Positions 20,565-32,860 of a stretch of 55,190 bases of DNA are shown piece by piece. Positions within the stretch are counted from its first letter, which is position 1; the number at the start of each line of letters is the position of its first letter. The stretch covers positions 1 to 55,190 of the forward strand of contig JADNYJ010000234.1 of NCBI GenBank assembly GCA_015501075.1. Direction: 5' to 3'. A model generated the notes under the pieces. That model did not search any database and had not been told where the DNA came from. It saw only the letters and a program-made list of their open reading frames with translations. Source of the DNA: Gymnopilus junonius. Lineage: Eukaryota > Basidiomycota > Agaricomycetes > Agaricales > Galerinaceae. A program made the translations under genes and the position numbers.

Positions 20565-23463
20565 TCAATGGCGGGGCCTTTTGTTTGGCCTTTCGCCGGA
20601 CTGGGCTTGCTGCTTGTCGAAGAAGGCGCGGATGAGCTGACCTGCCCTCTTCTCACCAGCTGCAGTGATCACTTGCGTCTTCTGCACGTATCGCCTGACC
20701 TTCTTCCTCCAAAGAGTTTGAGGGTGGACCGCAAAGGTCCCAGACTGCAGCTCAGCCAAGCGATTTCCGAACCAAATCTCCGCATCTGGTGTCCACTGCC
20801 CAATGTCGAATCCGCCCTGCTCCCAACGCACCCATTTTGGCCACCATGAGGGTTGGCCGACGGTCCCTCCATTTCGCGATTCATCGACGTAGTAGATGCC
20901 ACATACGACTTCCAGTGATTGTGGAGGGATTTCATCCTCCACGAGCACAGTATTGTCATCGAATCGTGCCATGATGTGGTCCAAGTTGCGAGGTCCGAGC
21001 AAGACCTTGTCGTCGGAAACCTGCCCACTAGCCAACCTCCACATGCAGCCCCCCATCATCCGAAAGCCACGCCCCACTTCTGACTGGAAGATCGCCTTCC
21101 GTTGCATCCGGTACTCCTCATAGTCCATTCTAGTTGGCGTCCACTCGTAAACTCTGGCTCCTAAACCTTTGGCGAAGGTTTGGTTCGTCTAGGCCGACCA
21201 ACCTGCTTAAGGGGGATCCGCTTGGGCATCGCGAATGGCATACCCTCGCCCAGAAGGAGTCTGACGATGTCCTCCAAAGTATTCCAGCGGTGGACGTTTC
21301 GGAAAATGAAGAGGACGAGGGTCGGCATGGACACCGTGACCACCCAATCTTGTGGATCGTGTATTCCGTCCGAATAATGAAAAGGCGGCCATTTCTTTCA
21401 TCCTCCATAGTGTTGAGAACGAAGCCCTTCCTTCGCAAATCGACGTACTTGGCGAGGTCGGGATTGACGTCCCACCGCATTGAAAGTTGGGAGAGGGGAA
21501 GGGTGTCGTTGACCAAGGTGTTGTGGAAGTCGATCAAAGAATTTTCGTATTGAGGGGGGGGAATGAACTTCGAGTACCCCAAGCGGATGACCACGTCATT
21601 GGCCTTCTTGACGATCTTGTCCTGAGTTGAACTATGCAAAGTCCAATTGATCATATTGGAGGCCTTGGCATCGTAGCCAAAGCGTAAGCGGAGGAATTCG
21701 AGGAAGACCTCGAAGTCGGGGGTGGGTAAGGCCTCAGCCTCAATTTCTCCTTCGTCCAGCAGTACCTCTAGGTCCCTCGCAGCATGGAACTCAGGGTTGT
21801 TATCCCTCTCTAAGGCTTCGTTGACTTCAGCGAGAGTGGCCTTAGGAGGAGGAGGAGGGGGTTGAACGGAGGGGCCAAAAATGTCGTCGTTGTCGTCATC
21901 GTCATCCTGTCAAACTGAGGACGCGGTCGCTGGGCAGCGGGGTCAACACCCTCAGGATACGGCGGCAGCAAGTCGACCAGGTCCCAGTGCTTAAGGTGAG
22001 ACGTGTAGACTCGCTGATGGATGGTGTAGTCATCCCAGTGAAGTTCGACTTCACCAGCGGTCAATGACTCCCGCCGATAAAACCCCTGTTCATGCCTCCA
22101 AATAAAAACGGCTGAGCCTTTCGTGTAGAGCCCCTCTGCAGCGAGCTTCTCCCTTGCTTCCCGACCCTGCTTTTGCTGCGCCGTTTCCTTGCTGATCCAG
22201 CGCTCCCGCTCGGCACTCATTCTCTTGAAAAATTCTCGCCAGTCTTCTCCATGCCTCTGAATTGAACCGCGTTGCACACTCCCGTATTCAACTGGCGGAA
22301 GGATGGGTGCATCCGCTTCAGCTGACCCTACAACGAACGGCGTTTCCTGAGGGGCATGGTCGAACTCCGTTTGCGGTGGGGCATGGTCATCCTCCTCTTG
22401 ATGAAAGTCGAGTTCGTAGTGAGAGTGGAGGAGGGTTGGCGGTTCGTAGGGCAGGGCCAACCCCAGTCGAGTCTTTTCCTTGGCCAACTCGATGATTTCC
22501 GGGGGCGGATAATAATATTTCTCCATCTGGGCGTCGTGAATGGCCGGCATCCTGGTCCCAACGACGTTTGAATGGCCCCAAACGAACCATATGGGAACGC
22601 CAACACCAATGAAGTGGCGCAGGAACCATCCCCACTCGAAATTGTAGGGGTCGAAGATGCCCCCAGCGCGGAAGCCAAGTGATAACGTGCAGACGTACGA
22701 CTGGCTGAGTAACGATAGCCAGGAGCGGGTTATGCCAAGGGTGGGCTTCTTCAGGAGGGCGTGGAAAGCGGGCTCGTAGCCAATGTTCACGTCGCGGTTG
22801 ACCCATAGAGAAAGAACGAATGATAGAAGGGCGCCCAGCATGGTGAATGCCTGCTGAGCGCGAATGGCGCATCTGACGACGATTGCGGGTGAACGGTGGC
22901 AGTTACGGTACCCCAATGCGGAGGGGAAAACGGGTATGTCGAGCTCCCTGAAGCCTTAACTTGAGGGTGGTTCTCCCAGAGGAAGTGAATCATCCTTTGC
23001 AGCGTGGCCTCAAGGCGAAACCAGCTGTCTTGCAGCTCCTTCTCCAAGGTGTACTGCAGATTCCCTTCGCGGCCAAGCCCAACAGAAAGGGTTACAACCT
23101 TCGAAAGGAGAACTTGAGGAGTGACATCGAGCCGGCCAAAGATTTCACCCCGGTTATGAGGCGTGCGGGGGTACCAGGCCATGTAGATGTTTGCGTTGTC
23201 CAGCAAGCGGGGCCTGGTGTAGTCCTTCTCGCCGTGGTTATCCCTGGGCGGCTCCGGGGGGAGACGAGTGGTATTTGGAGAGACCACCAACCCGGCAGTC
23301 TTAGACCAAAGGGCCTGCTTGGCACCCGCAGGAAGTAACTTGGGCTTGGGGTCGCCGTATTCCCGAACGCGAGCGTACATATTGTATTCTGTAACGGAAA
23401 TGAATGAGTTTCACGGCGTTCTAACGGCGGCGAGACTCGCATACCAAGTTCAGAGACAGTCAC
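20565..23463 (-). pseudogene. Large unknown basidiomycete family protein, frame-broken
   Basis: The order of segments is coherent on the minus strand: EYNMYARVREYGDPKPK, LPPEPPRDNHG, IYMAWYPRTPHNRGEIFGR, FRELDIPVFPSALGYRN, PTLGITRSWLSLLSQSYVC, FEWGWFLRHFIGVGVPIWF, DWREFFKRMSAERERW, GYSKFIPPPQYENSL, DWVVTVSMPTLVLFIFRNVH and RMDYEEYRMQRKA. From memory this is a multi-copy basidiomycete protein family of unknown function; I did not search for it. A 5' intron joins the frame before MYARVREYG (acceptor just upstream of 23380). One-base breaks lie near 22955, 21908 and 21360, and a further break plus stop near 21165-21200. It ends at a TGA at 20565. At least four lesions suggest a pseudogene, unless assembly errors are to blame. 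A start codon was not found with certainty. Confidence 0.6.
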
Positions 23464-24100
23464 AAGCTAAAAGACGGCCAGAAAACGCGCAAGAGCAGTC
23501 CAACGGGCGGGGGTAAACGTGTATCCTTGAGCTTGAACCAGGAGGAGGAGTAGATGCCGTTCGCCAAGCAAGCGACACTACGAATCAACCAAAGTAATAG
23601 ACGTTGCAAGCCAAGCTCACAACGCTATCACAAAAGAGAGGGGGAGGAGGGAACAGGATGGTCGTAGAGAGGAAGGAGGAAGAGATGAAGGACGCGCCGA
23701 GATCCGTCCCACAATCATGTGATCTAATTTTAGATGGGCGTCACTCATTCCAGGTCGCGTCTTCATTCTCTTCTACTCTCCTCCGCCCGTCCTCCATCCC
23801 TCAACCCTGCTCCTTGGAGTTTGACTCTAAGGATGCATTCCACATCTCGATCATCTTTCGATTTTTTCTCTCAATCGTGCTCGATGTGTTGGCTCCACGG
23901 CGTTTGACGCTTTGGACGCCACTCCCTTTCACATCGCGTCGACTCCTCCCAGACCTCCGTCTCCACTCACTCCTGGTTCAAACCGGACGTTACGCAACTC
24001 TAGAAACTCCTTACCGTTTGATAAGGTCGCGTCCGATCTAACGATCTTCGATTTGTAGTACGTCTATTAACTCTTTGCTGCTCATTGATTAACTAACAAG
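23464..24100 (+). other. Possible exon remnants upstream of the tandem array
   Basis: About 23830-24050 has a stretch that reads as a Ser/Pro-rich protein (ALDATPFHIASTPPRPPSPL, SLPFDKVASDLTIFD) after a possible one-base frame change from MHSTSRSSFDFFSQ. It ends just before the tandem array. It could be the 5' part of a gene whose later exons became the array. I do not recognise it. Confidence 0.3.
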
Positions 24101-25640
24101 TCCCCCCTTGTACATACCATCTTTGACGATCCAAGAATGTCAATATCTACCTTTTCAAAGCTAACCGGCCCCTCTTGGATGATCGACGAACATCAGACGA
24201 TTGAACGATTCGGAGCTCGTCTTAGTTTGACGCTCGAAGAACGTCTTCGTAAGTCATGATCTTTGAAGCCTATACTAAGTCCTACTTACTTTAGCGACAT
24301 AGATTTCTTTATTTCAAGACATGGAGAGGACTGCGACCACATCACCGCACGATTTTACGGTACGTCTACTAACTCTTTTCTGCTCATTAATTGACTAACA
24401 ACTCCGCCATACAACATGCCTTCTTTGACGATCCAAGAACGTCGACATCTACCTTTTCAAAGCTAACCGGCCCCTCTGGATGATCGGCGAACATGAACGA
24501 TTCATAGCTCGTCTTAGTTTGACGCTCGAAGAACGTCTTTGTAAGTCGTAATGTTGAAGCCTCTACTAAAATCTACTTACTTCAGTGACGCAAATCTCTT
24601 TATTTCAAGGTACCGAAGAGGACTGCGACCGCACCACCACACGACCTTAAGGTACATCTACGAACTACTTTCTGCTCGTTAATTGACTGACAAATCTTTC
24701 CTTCAACAGTACCGTCTTTGACGATCCAAGAACGTCACCAACAATATGTATGTCTTCATATATTCTATACTGATATTTCTTGCAGTCTTCTTGCTCTATG
24801 ACTCCAGAGCCTATCTTTTCGAATCCAACTGGCTTCTCTTTGACGATCGACGAACGTCAGAGGACTGATAATGATTCTGAGAGCTTTTGTAGCTCATCTT
24901 AATTTGACGCTCGAAGAACGTCTTCAGGAGTCGTGAGTTTTGAATTCTTTACTAAGGTCTACTTACTTTAACGATGTAAATTCCTTTATTTCAAGATACT
25001 GAAGAGGACTACAGTCACACAACTACATGAGCTTATGACCTTACGGTATGTCTATCAACTCTTTTCTGCTTGTTAATTGACTGACAATCTTCCCTTCAAT
25101 GGTACCTTCTTCGACGATCCAAGAACGTCATCCACGCCATGTATGTTTTCATATACCATTGACTGACTTCTCATTACAGCCTACCTTTTCAAATCAAACC
25201 AGCTCCTCTTGGATATTCGACGAACATCAGAAGATTAATAACGATTTAACATTTTCTTATAGCCAGCCTTAGCTCGACGCTCGAAGAACATCATTGTAAG
25301 TCGTAATTTTTGAAGCCTCTACTAAGATCTACTTACTTCAGTGATGCAAATTTCTTTATTTCAAGGTACCGAAGAGGACTGCGACTGCATCACCGCACGA
25401 CCTTAAGGTACATCTACGAACTACTTTCTGCTCGTTAATTGACTGAAAAATCTTCCCTTCAACAGTACCTTCTTTGACGATCCAAGAACGTCATCCACAA
25501 TATGTATGCCATATACTCACTTCTCCTTACAGCCTATGTTTTCGAATCAAACCGGCCTGATTTCAGAATCCAATCTTGTATCGGATACTCCACCTCCGAC
25601 TTTGGTCTGTTGCAGACGTTCCTCGAGCGTCGAGTCCATT
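24100..25640 (+). repeat. Tandem array, four to five units of about 300-390 bp
   Basis: Corresponding points lie at 24125, 24427, 24720, 25113 and 25476, so spacings are 302, 293, 393 and 363 bp. Each unit carries two or three members of the 17-bp palindrome family (GACGATCCAAGAACGTC, GACGATCGACGAACGTC, GACGCTCGAAGAACGTC). Each unit also repeats a GTAAGTCG..TACTAA..TACTT..CAG block that looks like a small intron, and TTTCTTTATTTCAAG. Read on the plus strand, the palindromes encode LT-x-x-ER (SLTLEERL, SLTIQER). The array may be a repeated-exon gene remnant or a noncoding satellite; I cannot decide. Confidence 0.6.
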
Positions 25641-25817
25641 GTTCCAACCCCACACTCTCTAACTCCCATCCTCGGATTCCGACGTTTGTTGCTTTTAGTG
25701 CCAGTGACAATGTTGTTCTCCGAGCATCGACAACTCCGCTAATTCATTTTTGAGGTATTCAATAAAACAATGTATACTCAGTAGACGAGAATAAAACTTG
25801 ATTAACTGAAACTTGAT

Positions 25818-26160
25818 AAGATCGCGGTGCTGAGTTTGTGCCGGCACGCAAATGGATGCGTATCTGTTTCGAATTACTTGATCTCCTAAAGGCACACAAA
25901 AAAGGTATCTGACATGCCGCTGTCAACTCCTTCGGTTACATTGCGAAGAGTTTAGGACCGCAGGATGTGCTTTCTGTTCTTCTCACCAATTTGCGTGTTC
26001 AAGAACGTCAGAGTCGAGTGTGCAGCACTGTCGCGATTGCCATTGTGGCTGAAACCTGTGGACCTTTCACATGCATCCCAGCCATTCTGAATGAATATCG
26101 TACTGCTGAGCTGAACATTCGCACAGGTTGTTTGAAGGCATTATCCTCTCGCTGCTTTCA
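25818..26160 (+). pseudogene. SF3B1: SF3B1 (Hsh155) gene fragment
   Basis: The translation is unmistakable for the HEAT repeats of the U2 snRNP subunit SF3B1: [89 protein letters not shown] and [16 protein letters not shown]3B1 is well over 1000 residues; only about 110 remain here, without the flanking HEAT repeats. After KKGI the family has two arginines; here the codons read TGA CAT, as expected if CGA CGT each lost a CpG by deamination. The left edge also shows a frame problem near KIADRG. It is a captured and decaying fragment in the island. The intact gene should lie elsewhere in the genome. Confidence 0.85.
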
Positions 26161-26382
26161 GATTATGATACGTCTTCCGTTCGAAAAATTTCCGTCCACA
26201 GTTTGACGCTCTGAGAACGTCACCACGTATCTCCTTTACACATCCATACTGAAATTCAGCCCGAGACAAGATGAAAGCAGATAAATTTAAAGGAGTACAA
26301 ATCAAATAATCGATAGCAGAGCTAAGCAATGTATGTAATTTATTAGATCACTCCCTGCTTCAGTGCACCAGCCCACGGATCC

Positions 26383-29300
26383 TTAGATAGCTTTCTTCGT
26401 AAATTTAGTCGATGTTCGGTTCTTCCTAATGGGCGCAGAGAGTGGAGGAGGAGATCCATTTCGATCAGCCGGCCTCGACTGAAGCCCAAACCTTGCTAGA
26501 GACGGAAATGAGTTGGGTTGGTAATGTGTAGAACTAACTACATACGGCTTACCTGCAGACGATTGATTGCTCGGATGGTGAGACGACGCACTAGACGGAC
26601 CAGGGGAGGATGCATGACGTCGCATTCCCTGAGGTGGAGATCCATCGTGATCCGCTTGATGAGTGGCTAAGAGATTTAAATAAGATGTTACAATAGCAAA
26701 ACGGAGCATTCTCACCAGCAGACTTTCGAGCAAATGGGTTGCGAGATTGAGTTGCTGCGGTGTGATGCGGATGAGACAGTTCCTTGAGGGTATCTCGCTC
26801 AGCTGAAGGAAAGTAAATATCATGTGAGCTGGCAATGATTATAAGCGAAAAAAATGTACCTCTTGAAGGGCCTAATGCAGGACGAGGAGCACTGCGTTGG
26901 TCCAATACAGGAAAGCCACGCCTATCCAAAGCCAAGCTGGGAAAGCCACGCTTATCCACAGGCATTGGTGCTTGACTTCCAGAGGAACCACCCCGAGACT
27001 GAGCCGTTACCGATCCCTGTTGAGCCTCCGCAAGTGAAGGCATTATGGGACGGCGAGGAGCTGGTTGGGACATCGCTGACGCCGGCTGTGCCGAGTGGGC
27101 ATCATTCGCCCAACTGCAGAGGGTGCAGGTGGTAGTGGAGCAGGGTGTCGAGAAAGAGATGAACTTGGGCGGCCAACTTTCCCCTGGTGACTAAGCAACA
27201 TCTCACCACGAATCGCCTCATTTTCCTCAGGGGTTGGCGGGGTGAAAAGAGAACGCAGCGGTGGTTTGGGTGAAGGAGTACGGGCGTAGGAAACTCGTCT
27301 CGGTGCTGGCGGTGTAATTAGTGTGTTAAAGGCACGGACAGGTCCCGGAGAAGAGCGCGCAGTGCGCCCTCGCACACGCTCTGTCGGAGACACAGATTCT
27401 TCTCTACCTCGTTTTTGCCTATGATCAGTAGCAGGCGTATCTACGAGAAGGCGTCATTAGCCACTGTAGAGCGCCTTGATTGAGAAGGTACTTACGTGGA
27501 ATTACGAACCCAGGTCGATGAGCTGGAGAAGGAAATTGCTGAATACAACGCCAAAAGATTCTAACAAAAACTTACCTTGCGAAGGCTGTTGGAGTTCATC
27601 TTCCTCCGGAGTGGGCGATCGACGATCGTCTAAAAATCCGGTGGGTGAGATGCCACCCATGAGAATGCAGTAAGTCACTCACCAGTCTCCGACATGCTAC
27701 TCGTGCCAGTGCTTCGCATGGACACATCGCCATCTGAAGTATCGGCTGTAGTTCCGTCATCCATAGATTGAGAAGAAGAATAGCCGCTGGCGGATGCTAT
27801 GAGGCCTTGCGGTCCGTCAACTCTCTTTGAAGTTTTGCCGTCAAGATCCTGCCGTCCATCAACACCCTCAGAGGATTTGGCAGCGTCGACACTAGGATCA
27901 CCTTCTGGCTGCGGTTCGGAGTCTGCCTGCTTCTTCTTTCTGCCCTTTGACTTCAGCTTGTCCTTCTTCCCTTTGTCCCCCTCTTCCTTCTCATCTTCGA
28001 TTTCATCCTCATCATCGGCACCGTCAGTCTCCACAGCTGTTTTTCCAGATAATAGAGCAAATAATTCTACCAAGTAAAGGTCAGTAAATGTGCTGATCAC
28101 GAAGACAGCAATGGCTTACCTTGGCCCTTCTTTTTCGAAAGGAATGCCTCCATCATATCGCGCTTCCCACGCGCCTGAGAAGACAAGATAATGTCGGCGG
28201 TATCTTTTGCTAGAATGTGGTAGGAGTAAACGACTTGGCGCTGAGGTTGGCGATGAACTCGGCCGCGGATCTGGCGTTCATCTTGGGCACTCCAAGGCTG
28301 ATCCTGTATACGAAATTTAGAAATGAATGAAATTGAACTTAAGAAACCTACAAGAAAGATAATGGTATTCGCTCGTGAGAGGTTGAGTCCGACGGAGCCG
28401 ACACTTGAGAAGATAAGAGTGCGGATTTCGGGGTCAGTGTTAAACTGATGGATAATCCTGGTGCGCTTCTCGTATGATGTCTGCCCATCGATGAAAACAT
28501 GGGGAATCTTATAGAGATCGAGAACCTAAGATAAAACTGATGAGTTCGCAAGTAAAGCTAAAGAGTAAAGTATCACAACATTACGAAGAACACGACCCAA
28601 GGAGGGAAACTCTTGGAAGACAGCCACCTTATTCGAAGGCACCTCGCCTGGCATAACAGGAGGCACTGGAGGGAAGTCGGGGTAGCCGTCGATAAACTTG
28701 ACAGGAGGCGCTTTGTCGGAAGAGAGGGTATGTCGGATTATTCGGGCGACGACGTCCATCTTTGTAGACTTGGCTTGTTCCCATTCTTCGAGGGTCTTGA
28801 AGTGAAGGATTGGTCCTCGGGCTTCCTGAGCATAGCCCACGGCCATGCGGTACTCTATGTAGAATGACTTCGAAGAGATTTTCTTGCTGCCATTGGCATT
28901 AGAAACGCTAAAAAAACAATGAGTGCTACATCCAAAGCAGAAAGACAAGGCCACTTACTCATCTTTGACATTGTCCGATAGGACGGTGATGATTTTCTTC
29001 TCCCTCTCGGTAAGCTCGACTGGACCAAGAATGGAGACGCATTTTGGAAGAGGGAGGATTGGTTTGTCTTCGTAATCAAGGCTGGCGACAGTTCGGCGGA
29101 TAATCCTGCCATCGAATTGCTTTGGTGGCGCCTGGATATCTCTATCTGGCACAGCTTGAGCGGGTTTTCTCTGATGTTCTTGACGCCGCCACCGTCCCAT
29201 CCTCATTAGCGTTCGCGTTCTCGTCTTCATCTGTAAGCTCCATTTCGTTTCCATATCAGCCTTCAACTCCGCCAGCTCCTTCTTAGCCCTCCTCAGGTTT

Positions 29301-31536
29301 TTGGCGTCCATCTTTTCCTCAGCGTGGGCTACTTCACCAAGGAAATGGCGAATGCCACAGAGCCGTCCCATTGCCGCTGTATCCTGGGAGGAAATAAGCT
29401 AACTGGAGAAACCGTCAAAAAAAGAATCAATACCTGGTTAGACGTTTGAAGTGGAGTAGCGGTCGCTATCAGTCTGATGCAGGCAAGTTCCACCAGAGCA
29501 AGGGCAGCGGCATGTTTCGTGGTGTTTCTGAACTCGTGTGCCTCGTCCAAGGTGACGGAAAGATACTTCTGGCCATATAATGTTTTCGAAACCAGGGTGT
29601 CAAATCCGCTCACATGAGCCCGAGGTGCCCAGGGCAACTGGCGGCCGGAGGAGCGACGAGATTTGAATAGCCTTGAAAAGTCATTCATCACAGCCTTCAA
29701 AAGTGAGCGTAAGAGTAGCACTATAATGAATATGGAAAAAGACAAACCGAATGCGACGCGATGATAATCCGATTGGCGGTGTGGACGGACTGGGCAAAGG
29801 AGTTCGACGAATTCCAGAATGCTTCCTGAGCATCCTTTCCAGAGCCATAGACGAATATGTCAAAAGAGCTGGGTTTTAAGATAACGCGCAATTCGGATTC
29901 CCATTGCCCTAGCAGCGTGCCAGGAACAATGATGAGGTGAGGCAGTTTCGGAAGCAAGCTGTCTTCTCCAAGGAACGGCTGCTTGACTTTAAGAAGCATC
30001 AGCCCATGGTTTACAATCGCAATACGGGCTGAGGTTTCTTACCAATGAGAGGGGGAAGAGGTAAGTTTCTTTCTTGTCGAAGTACCAAATCCGATAGGAA
30101 GGCGACCAAGGTGCCAGCTTGGAAAGTCTTACCAAGACCTACTTCGTCGGCGAGGAGGATTCCAGTGCAATGATCTGGGTCTGGAACCGCCGAAAAAACC
30201 TTTCGTACGATGGCATGGACGCCAGCAATTTGATGCCAATGAAGCTTGAGAGGCAGTAAGTCTTGAGAGGCTTTCGCCGAATCCGTTTCACGGAAGAGAT
30301 GGCTGTACTTGGGGTCCCAAGCAGTGAAGCCCGCAGAATGGCGATGGCGATTGAAGAGAAGAGGGAGATTTGAATGAAAGCCAAGGTTCTTGGCCAATTC
30401 TTCAGCAGGCATACGAGCCTCAACCTCCATGCCTGGGTCTGCATTGTCGATACGCTCCGCGAAGGGGATAGAAAGGGTAGGCTGCTCGTCGATGGCAGGG
30501 CCAATCTCAGAGGAGGCCTCACCTTGGAATAGCTCGACAAAGTATTTGAAAATTTCTTCGACTTCTTCCTGTTTGGCGAGCTGCTGGAGGGACACCTTCT
30601 CGACATTGCAGAGCTCTAAAACAAAAATGAGACAGGTCATAAAGAGCGGCAAAATACTCACTAGCGGCGGGGTGATCCTTCTTGACATGCTTGACGGACT
30701 TCGATTTGATCTGAGCACCAAGGCCTTCCATAAGGTGCTGAAGTTCCTCATCCATTTGCACGATCAGCTCGGATGTCTTAGGATCATTGAACAAATCCGC
30801 CAGGTTCTTCCAACGGTGTACGGCGCGGATAACAGTAAGGATCTTCCCTTTGGTGAGCTTATCGCGGTCGAGATCTGGAATATTTATTAGATGCGCGGTA
30901 TTCAAGAGCAGCAGTAAGCATACCTTCAAACGCAACCCTGGCTGCCGCCTCAAGAGCGGCTAACTTCTGCTTACTTCTAGCCATCTGTCTCGTAGTAACC
31001 ATCCACGTTCGTTGGGCAATTTGCTGGAGAAAGAGCCTCAGAACGTAAGGAACGCGTCCGTCTTCGTCGAGGGCATCTTCCCCAAAAAGCGAGGCCCCAA
31101 GTTCGTCAAGAATGAGGGGGATGAAAAATGAGCTGATCTGCTTGTTGCGCAGATCTGGATCCTTGGAGTAGAGGGTAATTGGGTGGATATCGCGAGCGGT
31201 GAAGACGTCTGTGATTCGAGAGTGAATCTTCCACTTAGACCAGTTTGAGGTTACCCAAGTACGGAATGCGTCACGCCCAGGGATAACGCCCCCAGCACGG
31301 GAAGAAGCAAACTTGATCCTGGCGTCTTCACTGGTAAGGTTGCCAAATTGGCTGAAGTACGCCTGGACGCTGTCGCTCACGGGGCGTGTCCATCCCAGAG
31401 GGAGTTGAGAGTCCTCCGGCGGAAAGAGGCCGTGTTGAACGCCTGTTATTTCCTTCCACTTGCTGTACTGCCATGGCGCTCCGTTTCCGTCGACAAAGAG
31501 GCTGGCCAAAGCGCTCGGGATGGTATGACTAGGCAT
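26383..31536 (-). CDS. SNF2-family DNA-dependent ATPase
   Basis: The start is a true ATG at 31536 (MPSHTIPSALASLF); the stop is TAA at 26383. I place 16 exons with 46-57 bp GT-AG introns whose phases agree, about 1457 residues. Residues about 433-443 hold motif I (ADEVGLGKTFQAG), about 596-599 motif II DEAH (TLDEAHEFRN), then ATATPLQTSNQ, and motifs V-VI SSVGSVGLNLSRANTIIFL and DERQIRGRVHRQPQ near 957. The C-terminal part is acidic, then Lys-rich (KGKKDKLKSKGRKKKQ), then a Ser/Pro-rich tail. It should remodel chromatin or move along DNA using ATP. One frame change near 27100 affects only the tail. A stretch in exon 6 (29250-29150) also reads more naturally in another frame. It lies between two palindrome arrays and in the same island as the TET/JBP gene. 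Confidence 0.85.
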
Positions 31537-31599
31537 GAAAATAACTTCGATCCACAGGATGTAGCAAAGGGGGGAGAAGGAAGATTGATATTGAAGGGG

Positions 31600-32860
31600 T
31601 AATCACGGTACTACGAGGCTAATGATGGTATTAACTACTCTCGTCAACGCAAAAGGGGTCCGACCGGGGAACGAGAAGGCTGACGTGCCTCGAACGTCAC
31701 ATAAGCGCTGCCTGCGAGAGAAAAACATTGAGTTGATTACCCAAATGGAGTGGCGAAAGAGTTAATCACCAAAGAATGGACGCTCGTCGAACGTCAGGCA
31801 TCATCAAGACCGGAAATTTCGTAGGAAATTTTCTTGAAGCGGAGGGGAATATGGGGTAAAAAAGACAGCGGACGCTCCTGGAGCGTTAGGAAACGGTGAG
31901 CTGTAAGATAGCAGTTCAGTACCCTGATGGTTAGGGATATGGTACCGAGATAAAAAAACTTACTAAGGCCAGCATGCAAATATTCCCATGGGAAATTCGC
32001 ATTCGATGAGGTGATACGCAAGAGAGCAGACGCTCTTGGAGCGTCAGGAGATGGTGGGCTTCAAGACAATAGGTCAGGACCCTGATAATTAGGGATATGG
32101 TACCGAGATCAAAAACTTACTAAGACCGACATAACAATATCTCCATGGGCAATTCCCATTTGATGAGGCGATACGCAAGAGAGCGGACGCTCTTGGAACG
32201 TCAGGAGGCGGTGAGCGGTAAGCTAGTAGTTCAGTACCCTGATGATTAGGGATATGGTACCGAGAAATAAAAAAAAACTTACTAATGCTGACATGGTAAT
32301 ATCCTGGTTGCAATTCACATTTGATGAGGCGATACGCAAGAGAGCGGACGCTCTTGGAACGTCAGGAGACGGTGAGCTGTAAACCTGCAGTTCAGGACCC
32401 TGATGGTTAGGGATATGGTACCGAGATAAACAACTCACAAAGGCCGACGTTTGAATATCCCCAGCGAAAAAAAAGCGCGATCAATTGGCCGATAAGCAAG
32501 CAAGCTGACGTTCCAGGAGCGTCAGGAGACGGTGAGCGGTAAGCTAGTGGTTCAGTACCCTGACGATTAGGGATATGGTACCGAGAAAAAAAAAAACTTA
32601 CTAATGCTGACATGGTAATATCCCGGTTGCAATTCACATTTGATGAGGCGATACGCAAGAGAGCGGACGCTCTTGGAGCGTCAGGAGACGGTGAGCTGTA
32701 AACCTGCAGTTCAGGACCCTGATGGTTAGGGATATGGTACCGAGATAAACAACTCACAAAGGCCGACGTTTGAATATACTCAGGCGTAACCAATGCGCAA
32801 TCGATTTGGTGATAAGGAAGCGGGCTGACGCTCCTGGAGCGTCAAGAGGTAGTGCTGGCA
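31600..32860. repeat. Tandem array with 157-161 bp period, one palindrome per unit
   Basis: Palindromes start at 31871, 32029, 32186, 32347, 32507, 32666 and 32827, at spacings of 158, 157, 161, 160, 159 and 161 bp. Two more lie just left at 31682 and 31779. Each unit also repeats TTAGGGATATGGTACCGAGA and CTTACTAA..GCC/TGAC. The array sits upstream of the SNF2 start codon, so it may overlap that gene's promoter. No coding content. Confidence 0.75.

Noticed and set aside
25990..26015. Resemblance of the SF3B1 stretch TTGCGTGTTCAAGAACGTC to the palindrome family
   Set aside because: The codons are needed for the conserved NLRVQERQ of SF3B1; the left arm does not match, so it is coincidence.
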